A stretch of 35,557 bases of DNA from NCBI RefSeq assembly GCF_002006755.1, contig NZ_MVDO01000243.1:1-35557 (forward strand), given 5' to 3'. Positions 8,354 through 16,417 of the stretch are shown one piece after another; position 1 is the first letter of the stretch; every line of letters begins with the position of its first letter. Source of the DNA: Wohlfahrtiimonas larvae. Its GTDB lineage: Bacteria; Pseudomonadota; Gammaproteobacteria; Cardiobacteriales; Wohlfahrtiimonadaceae. A model generated the notes under the pieces. That model was not told the DNA's origin. It saw only the letters and a program-made list of their open reading frames with translations, and made no database searches. The position numbers and the translations under genes are program-made.

Positions 8354-8743
8354 ATGGAAAAGCATCAACGGCCACTATCACCTTTCATGCTAGGTTCAGG
8401 CTACAAATTTCAACAAACATCTATCATGAGCTTTCTACACCGTTTAACGGGTATAGCATCTCTTTTCGTTATATTAGCAATCGGTTTATGGATCATTGCC
8501 ATACCATTTAGTAAATCCTTAGCGCTCAGCATTCAAGCACTATTTACACACTTTGCATTCTTCCCATTCTTAGCGTTAGGTGTGGCATCAACGGTTTATC
8601 ACTTTTGTAATGGTATTCGCCATTTATTTTGGGACGCAGGTATCGGCATCAGCAATGAAGAAGCTGTAAAATCTGGTATGTGGGTTATCGTTGCAACAGC
8701 AGTGATTACAGTTGCTTTACTTGCTGTCGGTATTTTGGCATAG
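8354..8743 (+). CDS. sdhC: Succinate dehydrogenase cytochrome b556 subunit
   Basis: Membrane anchor of complex II, 129 residues as in E. coli, with three transmembrane helices. RPLSP near the N-terminus is typical. SFLHRLTG (26-33) holds the ubiquinone-site Ser26 and Arg30, equivalent to Ser27 and Arg31 of E. coli. YHFCNGIRH holds the probable axial heme ligand His83, equivalent to His84. The ATG at 8354 is chosen because AAGGAG lies 5 bases upstream. The upstream open frame of 47 codons overlaps the promoter and is not SdhC-like. First gene of sdhCDAB. Confidence 0.95.
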   Translation: MEKHQRPLSPFMLGSGYKFQQTSIMSFLHRLTGIASLFVILAIGLWIIAIPFSKSLALSIQALFTHFAFFPFLALGVASTVYHFCNGIRHLFWDAGIGISNEEAVKSGMWVIVATAVITVALLAVGILA

Positions 8744-8752
8744 GAGAAAATA

Positions 8753-9169
8753 ATGAACTATCGTACACCTCTAGGCCGAGTTAAAGGATTAGGATCATCT
8801 CATTCAGGCGCAAAAGAATGGTTATTGATGAAAGTTTCTTCGGTCATTTTAGCTGTCTTATTTCTTTGGTTTGCATTTTCCTTTGCTTTTTTAATCAAGG
8901 CTGACTATGCCCAAGTTTTATTATGGATTGATGCACCCTTAAATACAGCTTTATTAATTTTATTTATTACTGTAGGTTTACATCATGCAGCTATGGGAAT
9001 TCAGACAATCATTGAGGATTACATTCCTAAAACAGCTAAACGTATTTTCTACATTTATTTGATCAAAACATTCTTAGCAATTATGTGGTTATTAATGATC
9101 ATCGCAATTATCCATGTTGCCACAAATCTTGAGCTGATGCTTTCAAATATGGATACACTTTTTTTCTAA
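8753..9169 (+). CDS. sdhD: Succinate dehydrogenase hydrophobic membrane anchor subunit
   Basis: Second membrane anchor of complex II, 138 residues with three predicted helices. It helps bind heme b and ubiquinone in the inner membrane. VGLHHAAMGIQTIIEDY (74-90) carries the conserved His pair (77/78) and the terminal Asp-Tyr (89/90) of the quinone pocket. The N-terminus NYRTPLGRVKGLGSSHSGA resembles the longer SdhD form found in many proteobacteria rather than the shorter E. coli one. AGGAGA lies just before the ATG. It is separated from sdhC by 9 bp and from sdhA by 32 bp. Confidence 0.94.
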   Translation: MNYRTPLGRVKGLGSSHSGAKEWLLMKVSSVILAVLFLWFAFSFAFLIKADYAQVLLWIDAPLNTALLILFITVGLHHAAMGIQTIIEDYIPKTAKRIFYIYLIKTFLAIMWLLMIIAIIHVATNLELMLSNMDTLFF

Positions 9170-9201
9170 AGCTCGATGAACATTATTGAGGACTTAAATT
9201 A

Positions 9202-11004
9202 ATGAACTTAAATAAATATAAAGACTACAACATTGTTGAACACGTTTATGACGTTGTAGTAGTGGGTGCTGGCGGTGCAGGTTTGCGAGCAACTTTGGGG
9301 ATGGCTGAAAAAGGTTTCAAAACAGCTTGTGTCACTAAAGTATTCCCAACTCGTTCACATACTGTTGCTGCTCAAGGTGGCGTCTCTGCTGCATTGGGTA
9401 ACATGGGTGAGGATGATTGGCGCTGGCACATGTACGATACAGTAAAAGGTTCTGACTGGTTAGGTGACCAAGATGCAATCGAATACATGTGTCGTGAAGC
9501 AATCCCTTCAATCTTAGAATTAGAACATTATGGTTTGCCTTTCTCTCGTACGAAAGAAGGTAAAATCTACCAGCGTCCTTTCGGTGGTATGACCACGCAT
9601 TACGGTGAAGCACAAGCTCAACGTACATGTGCTGCTGCTGACCGTACTGGCCACGCAATGCTGCATACTTTGTATCAACAATCATTGAAGCATCATGCTG
9701 AATTCTACATCGAATATTTTGCATTAGACTTAATCATGGAAAATGATGAGTGTCGTGGCGTAGTTGCTTGGAACTTGGCAGATGGCACAATTCATGTATT
9801 CCGTGCACAAATGGTTGTATTGGCAACAGGTGGTTATGGCCGTGCTTACTTCTCTGCAACTTCAGCACATACTTGTACTGGTGATGGTGGTGGTATGGCA
9901 GCTCGTGCTGGCGTTCCATTACAAGATATGGAATTCGTACAATTCCACCCTACAGGTATCTATGGCGCAGGTTGCTTGATCACAGAAGGTGTACGTGGTG
10001 AAGGTGGTTACTTAACCAACTCAAATGGCGAGCGTTTCATGGAACGTTATGCACCTAACGCAAAAGACTTGGCATCTCGTGATGTTGTTTCACGCTCTAT
10101 CTTATTAGAAATTCGTGAAGGTCGTGGTGTTGGTCCTAAGAAAGATTACATCAACTTGCATCTTGAACATTTAGGTCCAGAAGTTATCAATGAACGTTTA
10201 CCTAGTATCGCAGAAAGTGCGAAAATCTTCGCTAACGTCGATGTAACTAAAGAACCTATTCCAATCATCCCAACAGTTCACTACAACATGGGTGGTATCC
10301 CAACGAACTATCATGCTGAAGTTGTAACATTGAAAGATGGTAATCCTGATCATGTAGTACCAGGCTTAATGGCTATTGGTGAAGCTTCATGTGTATCCGT
10401 TCATGGTGCTAACCGTTTAGGCTCTAACTCATTGTTAGATTTAGTTGTATTTGGCCGTGCTGCTGCAAATCGTGCTGCTGAAATCTTAAAACCAGGTGCT
10501 TCACAAAAAGATTTACCTGAAGATAAGATCTTAGCAATCTTGGATCGCTTTGATAAAATTCGTCATGCTGATGGCTCTATCTCTACAGCCCAATTACGTA
10601 GCAAAATGCAAGATGCAATGCAGGCAGATGTTTCAGTATTCCGTATGGAAGAAACATTGAAAGATGGCGTAGATGCAATTACAGAAGCATATAACGAGTT
10701 CAAAAATATCAAAGTTCATGATCGCAGCTTGATTTGGAACTCAGACTTAGTAGAAACATTGGAATTATCTAACTTATTAGCTAATGCAATGACAACTGTT
10801 GTGTCTGCATACAATCGTAAAGAATCTCGCGGTGCACATGCTCGTGAAGACTTCCCAAGTCGTGATGATGAAAACTGGATGAAGCATACTTTAGCGTGGT
10901 TGGATGAAGACAGTGGTGAAGTAACAATTGATTACCGCCCTGTTCATACTTACACATTGACTGACGATGTGGAATACATCCCACCTAAAGAAAGAACATA
11001 CTAA
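9202..11004 (+). CDS. sdhA: Succinate dehydrogenase flavoprotein subunit
   Basis: Catalytic FAD subunit of complex II on the cytoplasmic face, oxidising succinate to fumarate. The product is 600 residues. The Rossmann dinucleotide motif [13 protein letters not shown] (18-30) and the covalent-FAD histidine in [10 protein letters not shown] (His53) are present. The capping and catalytic segments [17 protein letters not shown] and [18 protein letters not shown] are intact. GAGGA lies 9 bases before the ATG. It ends 12 bp before sdhB. Codon use is more regular than in the neighbouring hypothetical genes, consistent with high expression. Confidence 0.97.
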   Translation: MNLNKYKDYNIVEHVYDVVVVGAGGAGLRATLGMAEKGFKTACVTKVFPTRSHTVAAQGGVSAALGNMGEDDWRWHMYDTVKGSDWLGDQDAIEYMCREAIPSILELEHYGLPFSRTKEGKIYQRPFGGMTTHYGEAQAQRTCAAADRTGHAMLHTLYQQSLKHHAEFYIEYFALDLIMENDECRGVVAWNLADGTIHVFRAQMVVLATGGYGRAYFSATSAHTCTGDGGGMAARAGVPLQDMEFVQFHPTGIYGAGCLITEGVRGEGGYLTNSNGERFMERYAPNAKDLASRDVVSRSILLEIREGRGVGPKKDYINLHLEHLGPEVINERLPSIAESAKIFANVDVTKEPIPIIPTVHYNMGGIPTNYHAEVVTLKDGNPDHVVPGLMAIGEASCVSVHGANRLGSNSLLDLVVFGRAAANRAAEILKPGASQKDLPEDKILAILDRFDKIRHADGSISTAQLRSKMQDAMQADVSVFRMEETLKDGVDAITEAYNEFKNIKVHDRSLIWNSDLVETLELSNLLANAMTTVVSAYNRKESRGAHAREDFPSRDDENWMKHTLAWLDEDSGEVTIDYRPVHTYTLTDDVEYIPPKERTY

Positions 11005-11016
11005 AGGATATTGGTT

Positions 11017-11796
11017 ATGGCTGAGTTTAAATTACCTGCAAATTCTATTGTCAAAGAAAATGGACAATATTTTAAAGCAGAAGGCGCTAATAAGCGTGTA
11101 TTTAAAATCTATCGTTGGAATCCTGATACAGGTGAAAATCCACGTTTTGATCGTTATGAAGTAAATATGGACGAATGTGGTCCAATGGTTTTAGATGCAT
11201 TGTTGAAGATCAAAAATGAAATTGATCCAACTTTGACATTACGCCGTTCATGTCGTGAAGGTGTTTGTGGTTCATGTGCAATGAACATTGATGGTACGAA
11301 TACTTTGGCTTGTACAAAAGCAATCGAATCCATTGATGGCAACGAAGTACGCATTGCACCATTACCGCACATGCCAGTTATTAAGGACTTAGTGCCTGAC
11401 TTAACGCATTTCTATGCACAGCACGCATCTGTTCAACCTTGGTTGCAATCAGATACACCCAATCCACCACGTGAACGCTTACAATCTATCGAAGAGCGCC
11501 GCAAGTTGGATGGTTCTTATGAATGTATCTTATGTGCAAGCTGCTCTACATCTTGCCCAAGCTACTGGTGGAACTCTGATAAATACTTAGGCCCTGCTGT
11601 TTTACTACAAGCATATCGTTTCATCATGGATTCACGTGATGAATACCAAGGCGAGCGTTTAGCTGAATTGGAAGACCCATTCAAACTATATCGTTGCCAC
11701 ACGATCATGAACTGTACTAAAACTTGCCCTAAAGGTTTGAACCCTGCTAAAGCAATCGCAGAGATCAAAAAATTGATGGTCGCAAGACACAACTAA
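11017..11796 (+). CDS. sdhB: Succinate dehydrogenase iron-sulfur subunit
   Basis: Electron-transfer subunit of complex II, 259 residues. The [2Fe-2S] ligands are Cys79, Cys84, Cys87 and Cys99 ([10 protein letters not shown]). The [4Fe-4S] ligands are Cys170, Cys173 and Cys176 with Cys237. The [3Fe-4S] ligands are Cys180, Cys227 and Cys233. Trp184 and Trp185 follow CPSY at the quinone side. The ATG at 11017 follows AAGGA by 8 bases and is preferred over an in-frame TTG two codons earlier. Last gene of sdhCDAB, followed by a strong terminator. sucAB is not joined to this operon as in E. coli but lies about 4.5 kb away on the other strand. Confidence 0.97.
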   Translation: MAEFKLPANSIVKENGQYFKAEGANKRVFKIYRWNPDTGENPRFDRYEVNMDECGPMVLDALLKIKNEIDPTLTLRRSCREGVCGSCAMNIDGTNTLACTKAIESIDGNEVRIAPLPHMPVIKDLVPDLTHFYAQHASVQPWLQSDTPNPPRERLQSIEERRKLDGSYECILCASCSTSCPSYWWNSDKYLGPAVLLQAYRFIMDSRDEYQGERLAELEDPFKLYRCHTIMNCTKTCPKGLNPAKAIAEIKKLMVARHN

Positions 11797-11817
11797 GATT
11801 CATTTCTTAGATCAATC

Positions 11818-11850
11818 AAAAAAGGAAGCTTTAAGCTTCCTTTTTTATTT
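11818..11850 (+). terminator. Rho-independent terminator of sdhCDAB
   Basis: GGAAGC (11824-11829) and GCTTCC (11835-11840) enclose TTTAA. The stem is extended by six A/T pairs (AAAAAA against TTTTTT) and followed by ATTT. Confidence 0.9.
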
Positions 11851-11870
11851 CATGATGCTTCTTTATTCAG

Positions 11871-11889
11871 TTGCACTATAATAGTGCAA
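11871..11889. promoter_or_regulatory. Perfect 19-bp palindrome containing TATAAT, putative operator
   Basis: TTGCACTATAATAGTGCAA has 9-bp perfect arms around a single central A, and its centre contains the -10-like TATAAT (11877-11882). It lies 26 bp before the start of the DUF1287 gene and just after the sdh terminator. A repressor dimer bound here would cover the promoter. No cognate regulator is adjacent. Confidence 0.55.
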
Positions 11890-11915
11890 TCATAATTATC
11901 AGAATGCTCACTATC

Positions 11916-12488
11916 ATGATCAAACAAATATCACTTGCTGTTTTACTTGCATCCGCTTCTTTCAGCTTCGCCAATGATGTTTCTGATGCTGCCAAATCCA
12001 TTGTTAATCGCTTAGTGATCTACGATGGCCGTTATGAAAAAATTGATTATCCTAATGGTGATGTTTCGCCTAATCGTGGTGTTTGCACTGATGTTGTAAT
12101 CCGTGCTTATCGCAAGCTAGATATTGATCTTCAAAAGCTTGTGCATGAAGATATGAAACAAAATTTCAACCAATATCCTAGCCAAAGAATGTGGGGATTA
12201 AAATCTACTGATCGTAATATTGATCATCGCCGTGTGCCTAATTTAGAGAAATTCTTTGAACGTAATGGTAAATCGCTATCCTTATCTAAAAATGCAGAAG
12301 ATTATAAAGCTGGTGATATTGTTTCATGGCGCTTAGATAATGGCTTGCCACATATTGGCATTGTGATTGATCAAAAATCTAAAGATGGCAAACGACCTTT
12401 AGTGGTTCACAATATTGGCTTTGGGCAAGTCCCCGAAGATGTTCTATTTAATTGGAAAATGACTGGGCATTATCGTTATCAACCATAA
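11916..12488 (+). CDS. DUF1287 family secreted protein (YijF-like)
   Basis: Predicted periplasmic protein of 190 residues with signal peptide MIKQISLAVLLASASFSFA. The mature part matches the DUF1287 family: NRGVCTDVVIRAYRKLDIDL with Cys57, VHEDMKQNFNQYP, then GDIVSWRLDNGLPHIGIVID with an invariant-looking His. The Cys and His arrangement resembles NlpC/P60-like papain-fold hydrolases, so a cell-wall amide substrate is conceivable, but the family's function is not established. The start at 11916 is chosen for the signal peptide. In-frame ATGs upstream (11904 and within the palindrome) lack ribosome sites. The next gene, also secreted, begins 17 bp downstream. Confidence 0.8.
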   Translation: MIKQISLAVLLASASFSFANDVSDAAKSIVNRLVIYDGRYEKIDYPNGDVSPNRGVCTDVVIRAYRKLDIDLQKLVHEDMKQNFNQYPSQRMWGLKSTDRNIDHRRVPNLEKFFERNGKSLSLSKNAEDYKAGDIVSWRLDNGLPHIGIVIDQKSKDGKRPLVVHNIGFGQVPEDVLFNWKMTGHYRYQP

Positions 12489-12505
12489 AATAAAGCGCAA
12501 TATCA

Positions 12506-13330
12506 ATGAAAATAATAACTATATTAAGTCTTTGTTTAACTGCATCATTATCATTTGCCCACACCACAAGATTAAATAAAATCATCGATGATACTTTTAC
12601 TTATGATAATTCAGGATTGTATGCTAATGCTCTCAATGACCAGCCAATCAGTAAAAATCTCCCAAAAATTTTGCAAAAAAGCTCAATATCTAAACGCATT
12701 AAAACAACAGCAACAATACATAATGCATCACAGGAAACACTCAATTTTATTACTATAGGAATAGATGACAAACCTATTTGGATCTCTCATGGCGAAATAG
12801 ATGATGATAGTTATCAACGTTATTTTGCTTTAGGTTTTGGTTTTCCATCAGAAGCAAGTGCCAATGCTTATTTTAATCTTCATATTTTGAATAATACATC
12901 TAACAATCAACTTGGTTATTTACATTGGATAACTTATAAATTTAACGATTCTATTAAAAGCTATATAATAAATTTTGGCGCAACAATAACGGAACACCTA
13001 GCACCACCATTATTCCCACTTTATAAAACGTTCAATGATACAACTGACAATACCTTCGCTTATAAATATTTATGGCTATGTAATGATGCTATAAACTGCC
13101 AGTTTCTTAAACACTCTGACATATGTGACAGATCTTCTCACATAGTTAGCAGTTATGATCTTCATACTGCATTTTCAGAAAAATGTAAGCCCTATAAACC
13201 ATACCTTCCAATTGAACTTCTAGGTTTTTCATCAGAATCTGATGCTAGTATTAACATTCAGCTTTTTGATTCACCTGCTGTTCTAAAAGATAAACAAAAT
13301 CATCCTACCAAGATTAAACATGATTTTTAA
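12506..13330 (+). CDS. Secreted protein of unknown function (274 aa)
   Basis: Not recognised. The N-terminus MKIITILSLCLTASLSFA is a signal peptide with a likely cleavage before His19, so the product is probably periplasmic or outer-membrane associated. The mature part is rich in Asn, Ser, Thr and aromatic residues and holds four clustered Cys in its last third (WLCNDAINCQ, SDICDRSSH, SEKCKPY), possibly disulfide-bonded. Two segments resemble each other loosely, LGFGFPSEASANAYFNL and LGFSSESDASINIQLFD, hinting at an internal repeat. It lies 17 bp after the DUF1287 gene on the same strand, probably co-transcribed. No strong ribosome site is seen. The base composition is more AT-rich than the housekeeping neighbours. 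Confidence 0.65.
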   Translation: MKIITILSLCLTASLSFAHTTRLNKIIDDTFTYDNSGLYANALNDQPISKNLPKILQKSSISKRIKTTATIHNASQETLNFITIGIDDKPIWISHGEIDDDSYQRYFALGFGFPSEASANAYFNLHILNNTSNNQLGYLHWITYKFNDSIKSYIINFGATITEHLAPPLFPLYKTFNDTTDNTFAYKYLWLCNDAINCQFLKHSDICDRSSHIVSSYDLHTAFSEKCKPYKPYLPIELLGFSSESDASINIQLFDSPAVLKDKQNHPTKIKHDF

Positions 13331-13357
13331 TAGTCATGAATCATGGAATATTAACCA

Positions 13358-13711
13358 ATGATCCAATGTAAAAGAGTTTATGAAGCCACAACAGAAAGCG
13401 ATGGCTATCGAGTTTTAGTCGATCGTTTATGGCCGAGAGGCGTTAAAAAGGCTGATTTAATCATGGATGAATGGAATAAAACCATTACGCCATCCACAGA
13501 ATTACGAAAATGGTATCATGCTAATCGTGACCAATTTTCAGTATTTAAGGGAATGTATTTAGCCGAATTAGAAGCAAATCGAGAGGCTTGGCTACCATTA
13601 ATTCCTAAAATACAAAATGAAACAGTGACATTATTAACTGCCGAGAAAGATCCTGAAAATCAACATGCAGGTATTTTACAAGCCTTTTTAATTCAAAAGG
13701 CTCAGAAATAA
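13358..13711 (+). CDS. yeaO: DUF488 family protein (YeaO-like)
   Basis: Small cytoplasmic protein of 117 residues, the usual family length. The signature VLVDRLWPRGVKK is at residues 20-32. It is followed by WNKTITPSTELRKWYHAN and, near the C-terminus, VTLLTAEKDPENQHA, all typical of DUF488. The biochemical role of the family is not established. It lies 27 bp after the unknown secreted gene and converges with the outer-membrane protein gene, with only 5 bp between the two stop codons and no clear terminator. Confidence 0.85.
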   Translation: MIQCKRVYEATTESDGYRVLVDRLWPRGVKKADLIMDEWNKTITPSTELRKWYHANRDQFSVFKGMYLAELEANREAWLPLIPKIQNETVTLLTAEKDPENQHAGILQAFLIQKAQK

Positions 13712-13716
13712 TTACT

Positions 13717-14481
13717 CTAGAATTTAAAAGTTAAACCAATCATTGGGCCTTGCTGGACAATATCGTACACATAGCCATTTTTACGATAATCCACACCAAT
13801 TGCACGATAACCTGCCGTTATAGTCAGATCTTTATTAATCGCCCAATTGCCTAACAAAGCTAAATCCCAATCAGATTTGGCTTGCCCGCCACCTGCTAAG
13901 CTCCAATATGTGACAGATAAATCATCATTGAATCGATATAAGCCACGAAGCCCGGCTGTGACATCCATCCAATTCTTTTTGGTTGTAGCAGAAATACCAT
14001 TCAATGGCCCACCACGCAAACCTAAATCAACATCAGCATGCCAACCACGTAAACCTAAGACAGTATCTAATCTCACTGTATCTGTTGAATAAATGGTATA
14101 GCCTGCCCCTACAAATCCGCTCATAACCTTACCTTTAGCCAAAATATGTGATGCTGGTATATTGACTGGTAATCTCTGCGTAACTTTTCCATGAATATAC
14201 ATAAAATCCATCAATATACTATAACGTCCCTTGCGGGCTGATCCCATAACCATCGCAGCTAAATCAACATCATTTACAATATCTGAAAAACTTGATTTTA
14301 CAAAATGCGTACCAACTCTTGGATGCCCAGCATCCCCACGCACACTTGCAGCCCAAATATATGGCGCAAGGCTGAGTCGCCACTCATTATCGTTATCTAT
14401 CATCTCATCCGAATGAGCAACAGAAGCCAAACCAAGGCTTAATAGCACTACTAAAGGGATTATTTGATACTTTTGTAACAT
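13717..14481 (-). CDS. Putative outer-membrane beta-barrel protein
   Basis: Predicted outer-membrane protein of 254 residues. A signal peptide (about 1-25, ending VAHS) is followed by alternating hydrophobic strands such as WRLSLAPYIWAASVRGD, YSILMDFMYIHG, SGFVGAGYTIY, VTAGLRGLYRF, LTITAGYRAIGVDY and a final strand ending in Phe (PMIGLTFKF), the C-terminal signal for barrel insertion. The strand count suggests a small 8-10-stranded barrel. A strong GGAGG precedes the ATG. It lies 24 bp downstream of an Slp-like lipoprotein gene, so the two are probably one envelope operon. The specific function is unknown. Confidence 0.7.
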   Translation of the reverse strand: MLQKYQIIPLVVLLSLGLASVAHSDEMIDNDNEWRLSLAPYIWAASVRGDAGHPRVGTHFVKSSFSDIVNDVDLAAMVMGSARKGRYSILMDFMYIHGKVTQRLPVNIPASHILAKGKVMSGFVGAGYTIYSTDTVRLDTVLGLRGWHADVDLGLRGGPLNGISATTKKNWMDVTAGLRGLYRFNDDLSVTYWSLAGGGQAKSDWDLALLGNWAINKDLTITAGYRAIGVDYRKNGYVYDIVQQGPMIGLTFKF

Positions 14482-14505
14482 GAGTTACCTCCAATATAGA
14501 ATAGT

Positions 14506-15021
14506 TTACTCAGCACTGTCTGTTGTTCGACGTGGATAGAGATAACGCCCAGAACTAAATTCCCAACGATTATTATCATATTTATTTGGGAATTGGCTTG
14601 TCCAAGCACGGTAATCATTTGCCTTCACCTTTAAGATTATCATGTCATTGCCCGCAATATTTTCTTTACTCAAGCTTTCAACATTGCCTAAAACCACAAC
14701 ACGATCACCAATCACTGTGCCATCAAAATCAAAACGCACTTCTGGTGTAAAGGTAACAACAATACGTTCATTCAGTATGTTCGTACCTTGCACAGGATAA
14801 CCTGAACTATTGATTGTGCGTTTAATCAGTTCCATCTGCTTTTGATTCACATCAATAATCACAATTTCACCACCAACATAAACACGCTGCCCGATAGCTT
14901 CTTTGACAGGCATACTTACCACATCATCAAACCTTGCCACTCCTTCTGCCTGATGTACGAGAAAATTCCCCATACATCCTTGCAAAAATAATATTGCAAT
15001 CACTACTATCCATTTTTTCAT
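14506..15021 (-). CDS. Slp-like outer-membrane lipoprotein
   Basis: Lipoprotein of 171 residues. The lipobox LQGC places the acylated Cys at residue 16, and +2 Met does not suggest inner-membrane retention. The mature part (QRVYVGGEIVIIDVNQKQ, RIVVTFTPEVRFD, VIGDRVVVLGNVES) follows the pattern of the Slp (starvation lipoprotein) family, where a YVGxxVxxGGxI-type strand and a late VxVxGxI strand are conserved. The length is about that of Slp. The assignment is by pattern, not strong identity. It is first gene of a two-gene unit with the barrel protein, and the two may interact in the outer membrane (inference). Confidence 0.6.
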   Translation of the reverse strand: MKKWIVVIAILFLQGCMGNFLVHQAEGVARFDDVVSMPVKEAIGQRVYVGGEIVIIDVNQKQMELIKRTINSSGYPVQGTNILNERIVVTFTPEVRFDFDGTVIGDRVVVLGNVESLSKENIAGNDMIILKVKANDYRAWTSQFPNKYDNNRWEFSSGRYLYPRRTTDSAE

Positions 15022-15123
15022 GTTATATCCATCATTGATTCAAATAACTGTAACGACATCAAATATCTTTCTAAATTATCCTACAATTAACTTATACTAT
15101 GAATTAAAAATATTGGAACTTTT

Positions 15124-15975
15124 ATGCAATCTTTAAATTATTATTGGATCAATGTTTTTACTACTGAACAAGATAAAGGCAATCCGCTGCCTGTTTTTGT
15201 TTTAAAAAAAACATTATCACAAACTGCGATGCAAAAAATAGCAACAATGATGAATCAATCTGAAACTGTTTTCATTGAAAATTTGAATAATGATTCTCCT
15301 AAATTGCATATCTATACTCCGATGCAAGAATTACCATTTGCAGGCCATCCTATCATTGGTGCTTTACAAATTATCAAAAAATTAAAAAACTCATCCTGTA
15401 CCGATAGCCTAGAAACATTAGCAGGTACTGTTAATGTTCAAATCGATCAACATCAACAAATTTATTGGATCAAAGCCCCTATCACACCTAAACAACGTGC
15501 AAGCACTTTAGATATTCCATTAACAAGCCAAATGCTAAATATTCCTGAATCACAAATTGTTAGCGCACCTCAATGGTTGAATACAGGCAGTGAACAGCTG
15601 ATTGTAGAACTGAGCGATGCAAATGCCGTAGATTCTATTCAAATTAATCTTGATCTCTTTCAAAAGCATGCAACATTGTATGCAGGTAGAACAATGATCT
15701 ATCTTTGGGCGAGAGATCATGACAATGTTTATACACGTTACTTATACTTTAAAAATGGGGCATTGGGTGAAGATAGCGGTACAGGCTCAGCATGCTCTAA
15801 TTTGGGTGGTTTACAAGTTTTAGAAGGTAACAATAACTTTGAATGGACAATTCGCCAAGGCTGTTTATTAGGCCGTGAAAATGTCTTATTCTTAAAAGTC
15901 ACAGCCAACCAAGAGATCTGGATTGGCGGACAAAACCGTTTTATGGGCAAAGGTGAATTGCTCTGGGCTGATTAA
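15124..15975 (+). CDS. PhzF family isomerase/epimerase
   Basis: Cytoplasmic protein of 283 residues with the two-lobed diaminopimelate-epimerase-like fold of the PhzF family. Motifs in order are the N-terminal YYWINVFTT and GNPLPVFVL, NQSETVFIE with the candidate catalytic Glu47, PFAGHPIIGA, GALGEDSGTGSACSNLGG (the family's GEDxATGSA loop) and QGCLLGRENV. PhzF itself isomerises a phenazine precursor, but most members act on unknown substrates, and no phenazine genes are present here. The ATG at 15124 is used. It is divergent from the Slp-like gene and convergent with the MORN gene, with a short hairpin across its stop codon. Confidence 0.85.
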   Translation: MQSLNYYWINVFTTEQDKGNPLPVFVLKKTLSQTAMQKIATMMNQSETVFIENLNNDSPKLHIYTPMQELPFAGHPIIGALQIIKKLKNSSCTDSLETLAGTVNVQIDQHQQIYWIKAPITPKQRASTLDIPLTSQMLNIPESQIVSAPQWLNTGSEQLIVELSDANAVDSIQINLDLFQKHATLYAGRTMIYLWARDHDNVYTRYLYFKNGALGEDSGTGSACSNLGGLQVLEGNNNFEWTIRQGCLLGRENVLFLKVTANQEIWIGGQNRFMGKGELLWAD

Positions 15976-15997
15976 TTCAGCCACAATATTCTATTTC

Positions 15998-16417
15998 TTA
16001 AATAATTGGCATCGTGCGGCCATCTGTGAAATGCATTGTGCCTTTATAAACTTTGTTATGCTTCATGGTACCGATAAAGAAAGAACCATCACTTAATGTG
16101 AGTTTACCACGACCATGTAACTCACCATTCACATGCTCACCATCATAAATCGCCCCATCATTTGTCACTGTTTGACCAAATCCGTGGGGCTTACCATTTT
16201 TTACAGCGCCTGTATAAACAGCATCTTTTGACTTAACTGTACCAAAACCAGTAGCTTGTGAATCTTTGATTTCCCCTGAATAAACTGAACCATCTGCCAA
16301 CGTGATCGAACCATAACCATTGTCAGGCATAATTTGTGCAACTGGTTTTGCATCACCATAAGTTGAACAACCCGTCACAATACTTAAAATACCCACTAAT
16401 AATAAAATCTTTTTCAT
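15998..16417 (-). CDS. MORN-repeat lipoprotein
   Basis: Predicted lipoprotein of 139 residues: MKKILLLVGILSIVTGC gives an acylated Cys17. About four MORN-type repeats follow: YSGEIKDSQATGFG, YTGAVKNGKPHGFG, YDGEHVNGELHGRG and FIGTMKHNKVYKG, spaced roughly 23 residues. MORN repeats form beta-hairpin stacks that mediate protein or lipid contacts. No enzyme domain is attached. The start overlaps the stop of the upstream rquA-like gene (TGATG), indicating translational coupling. An ATG three bases earlier (16420) would give an ATGA overlap and is equally possible. GGAAG precedes both. Confidence 0.8.
   Translation of the reverse strand: MKKILLLVGILSIVTGCSTYGDAKPVAQIMPDNGYGSITLADGSVYSGEIKDSQATGFGTVKSKDAVYTGAVKNGKPHGFGQTVTNDGAIYDGEHVNGELHGRGKLTLSDGSFFIGTMKHNKVYKGTMHFTDGRTMPII

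Noticed and set aside
9335-9724. 129-codon open frame antisense to sdhA
   Set aside because: Low-complexity His/Gln-rich translation without a ribosome site, fully inside the strongly supported sdhA. It is a shadow frame.
15966-15982. GGCTGA-TTAAT-TCAGCC hairpin across the phzF stop codon as a terminator
   Set aside because: Only a 6-bp stem and no T run on either strand. It may be chance, so it is not listed as a terminator.
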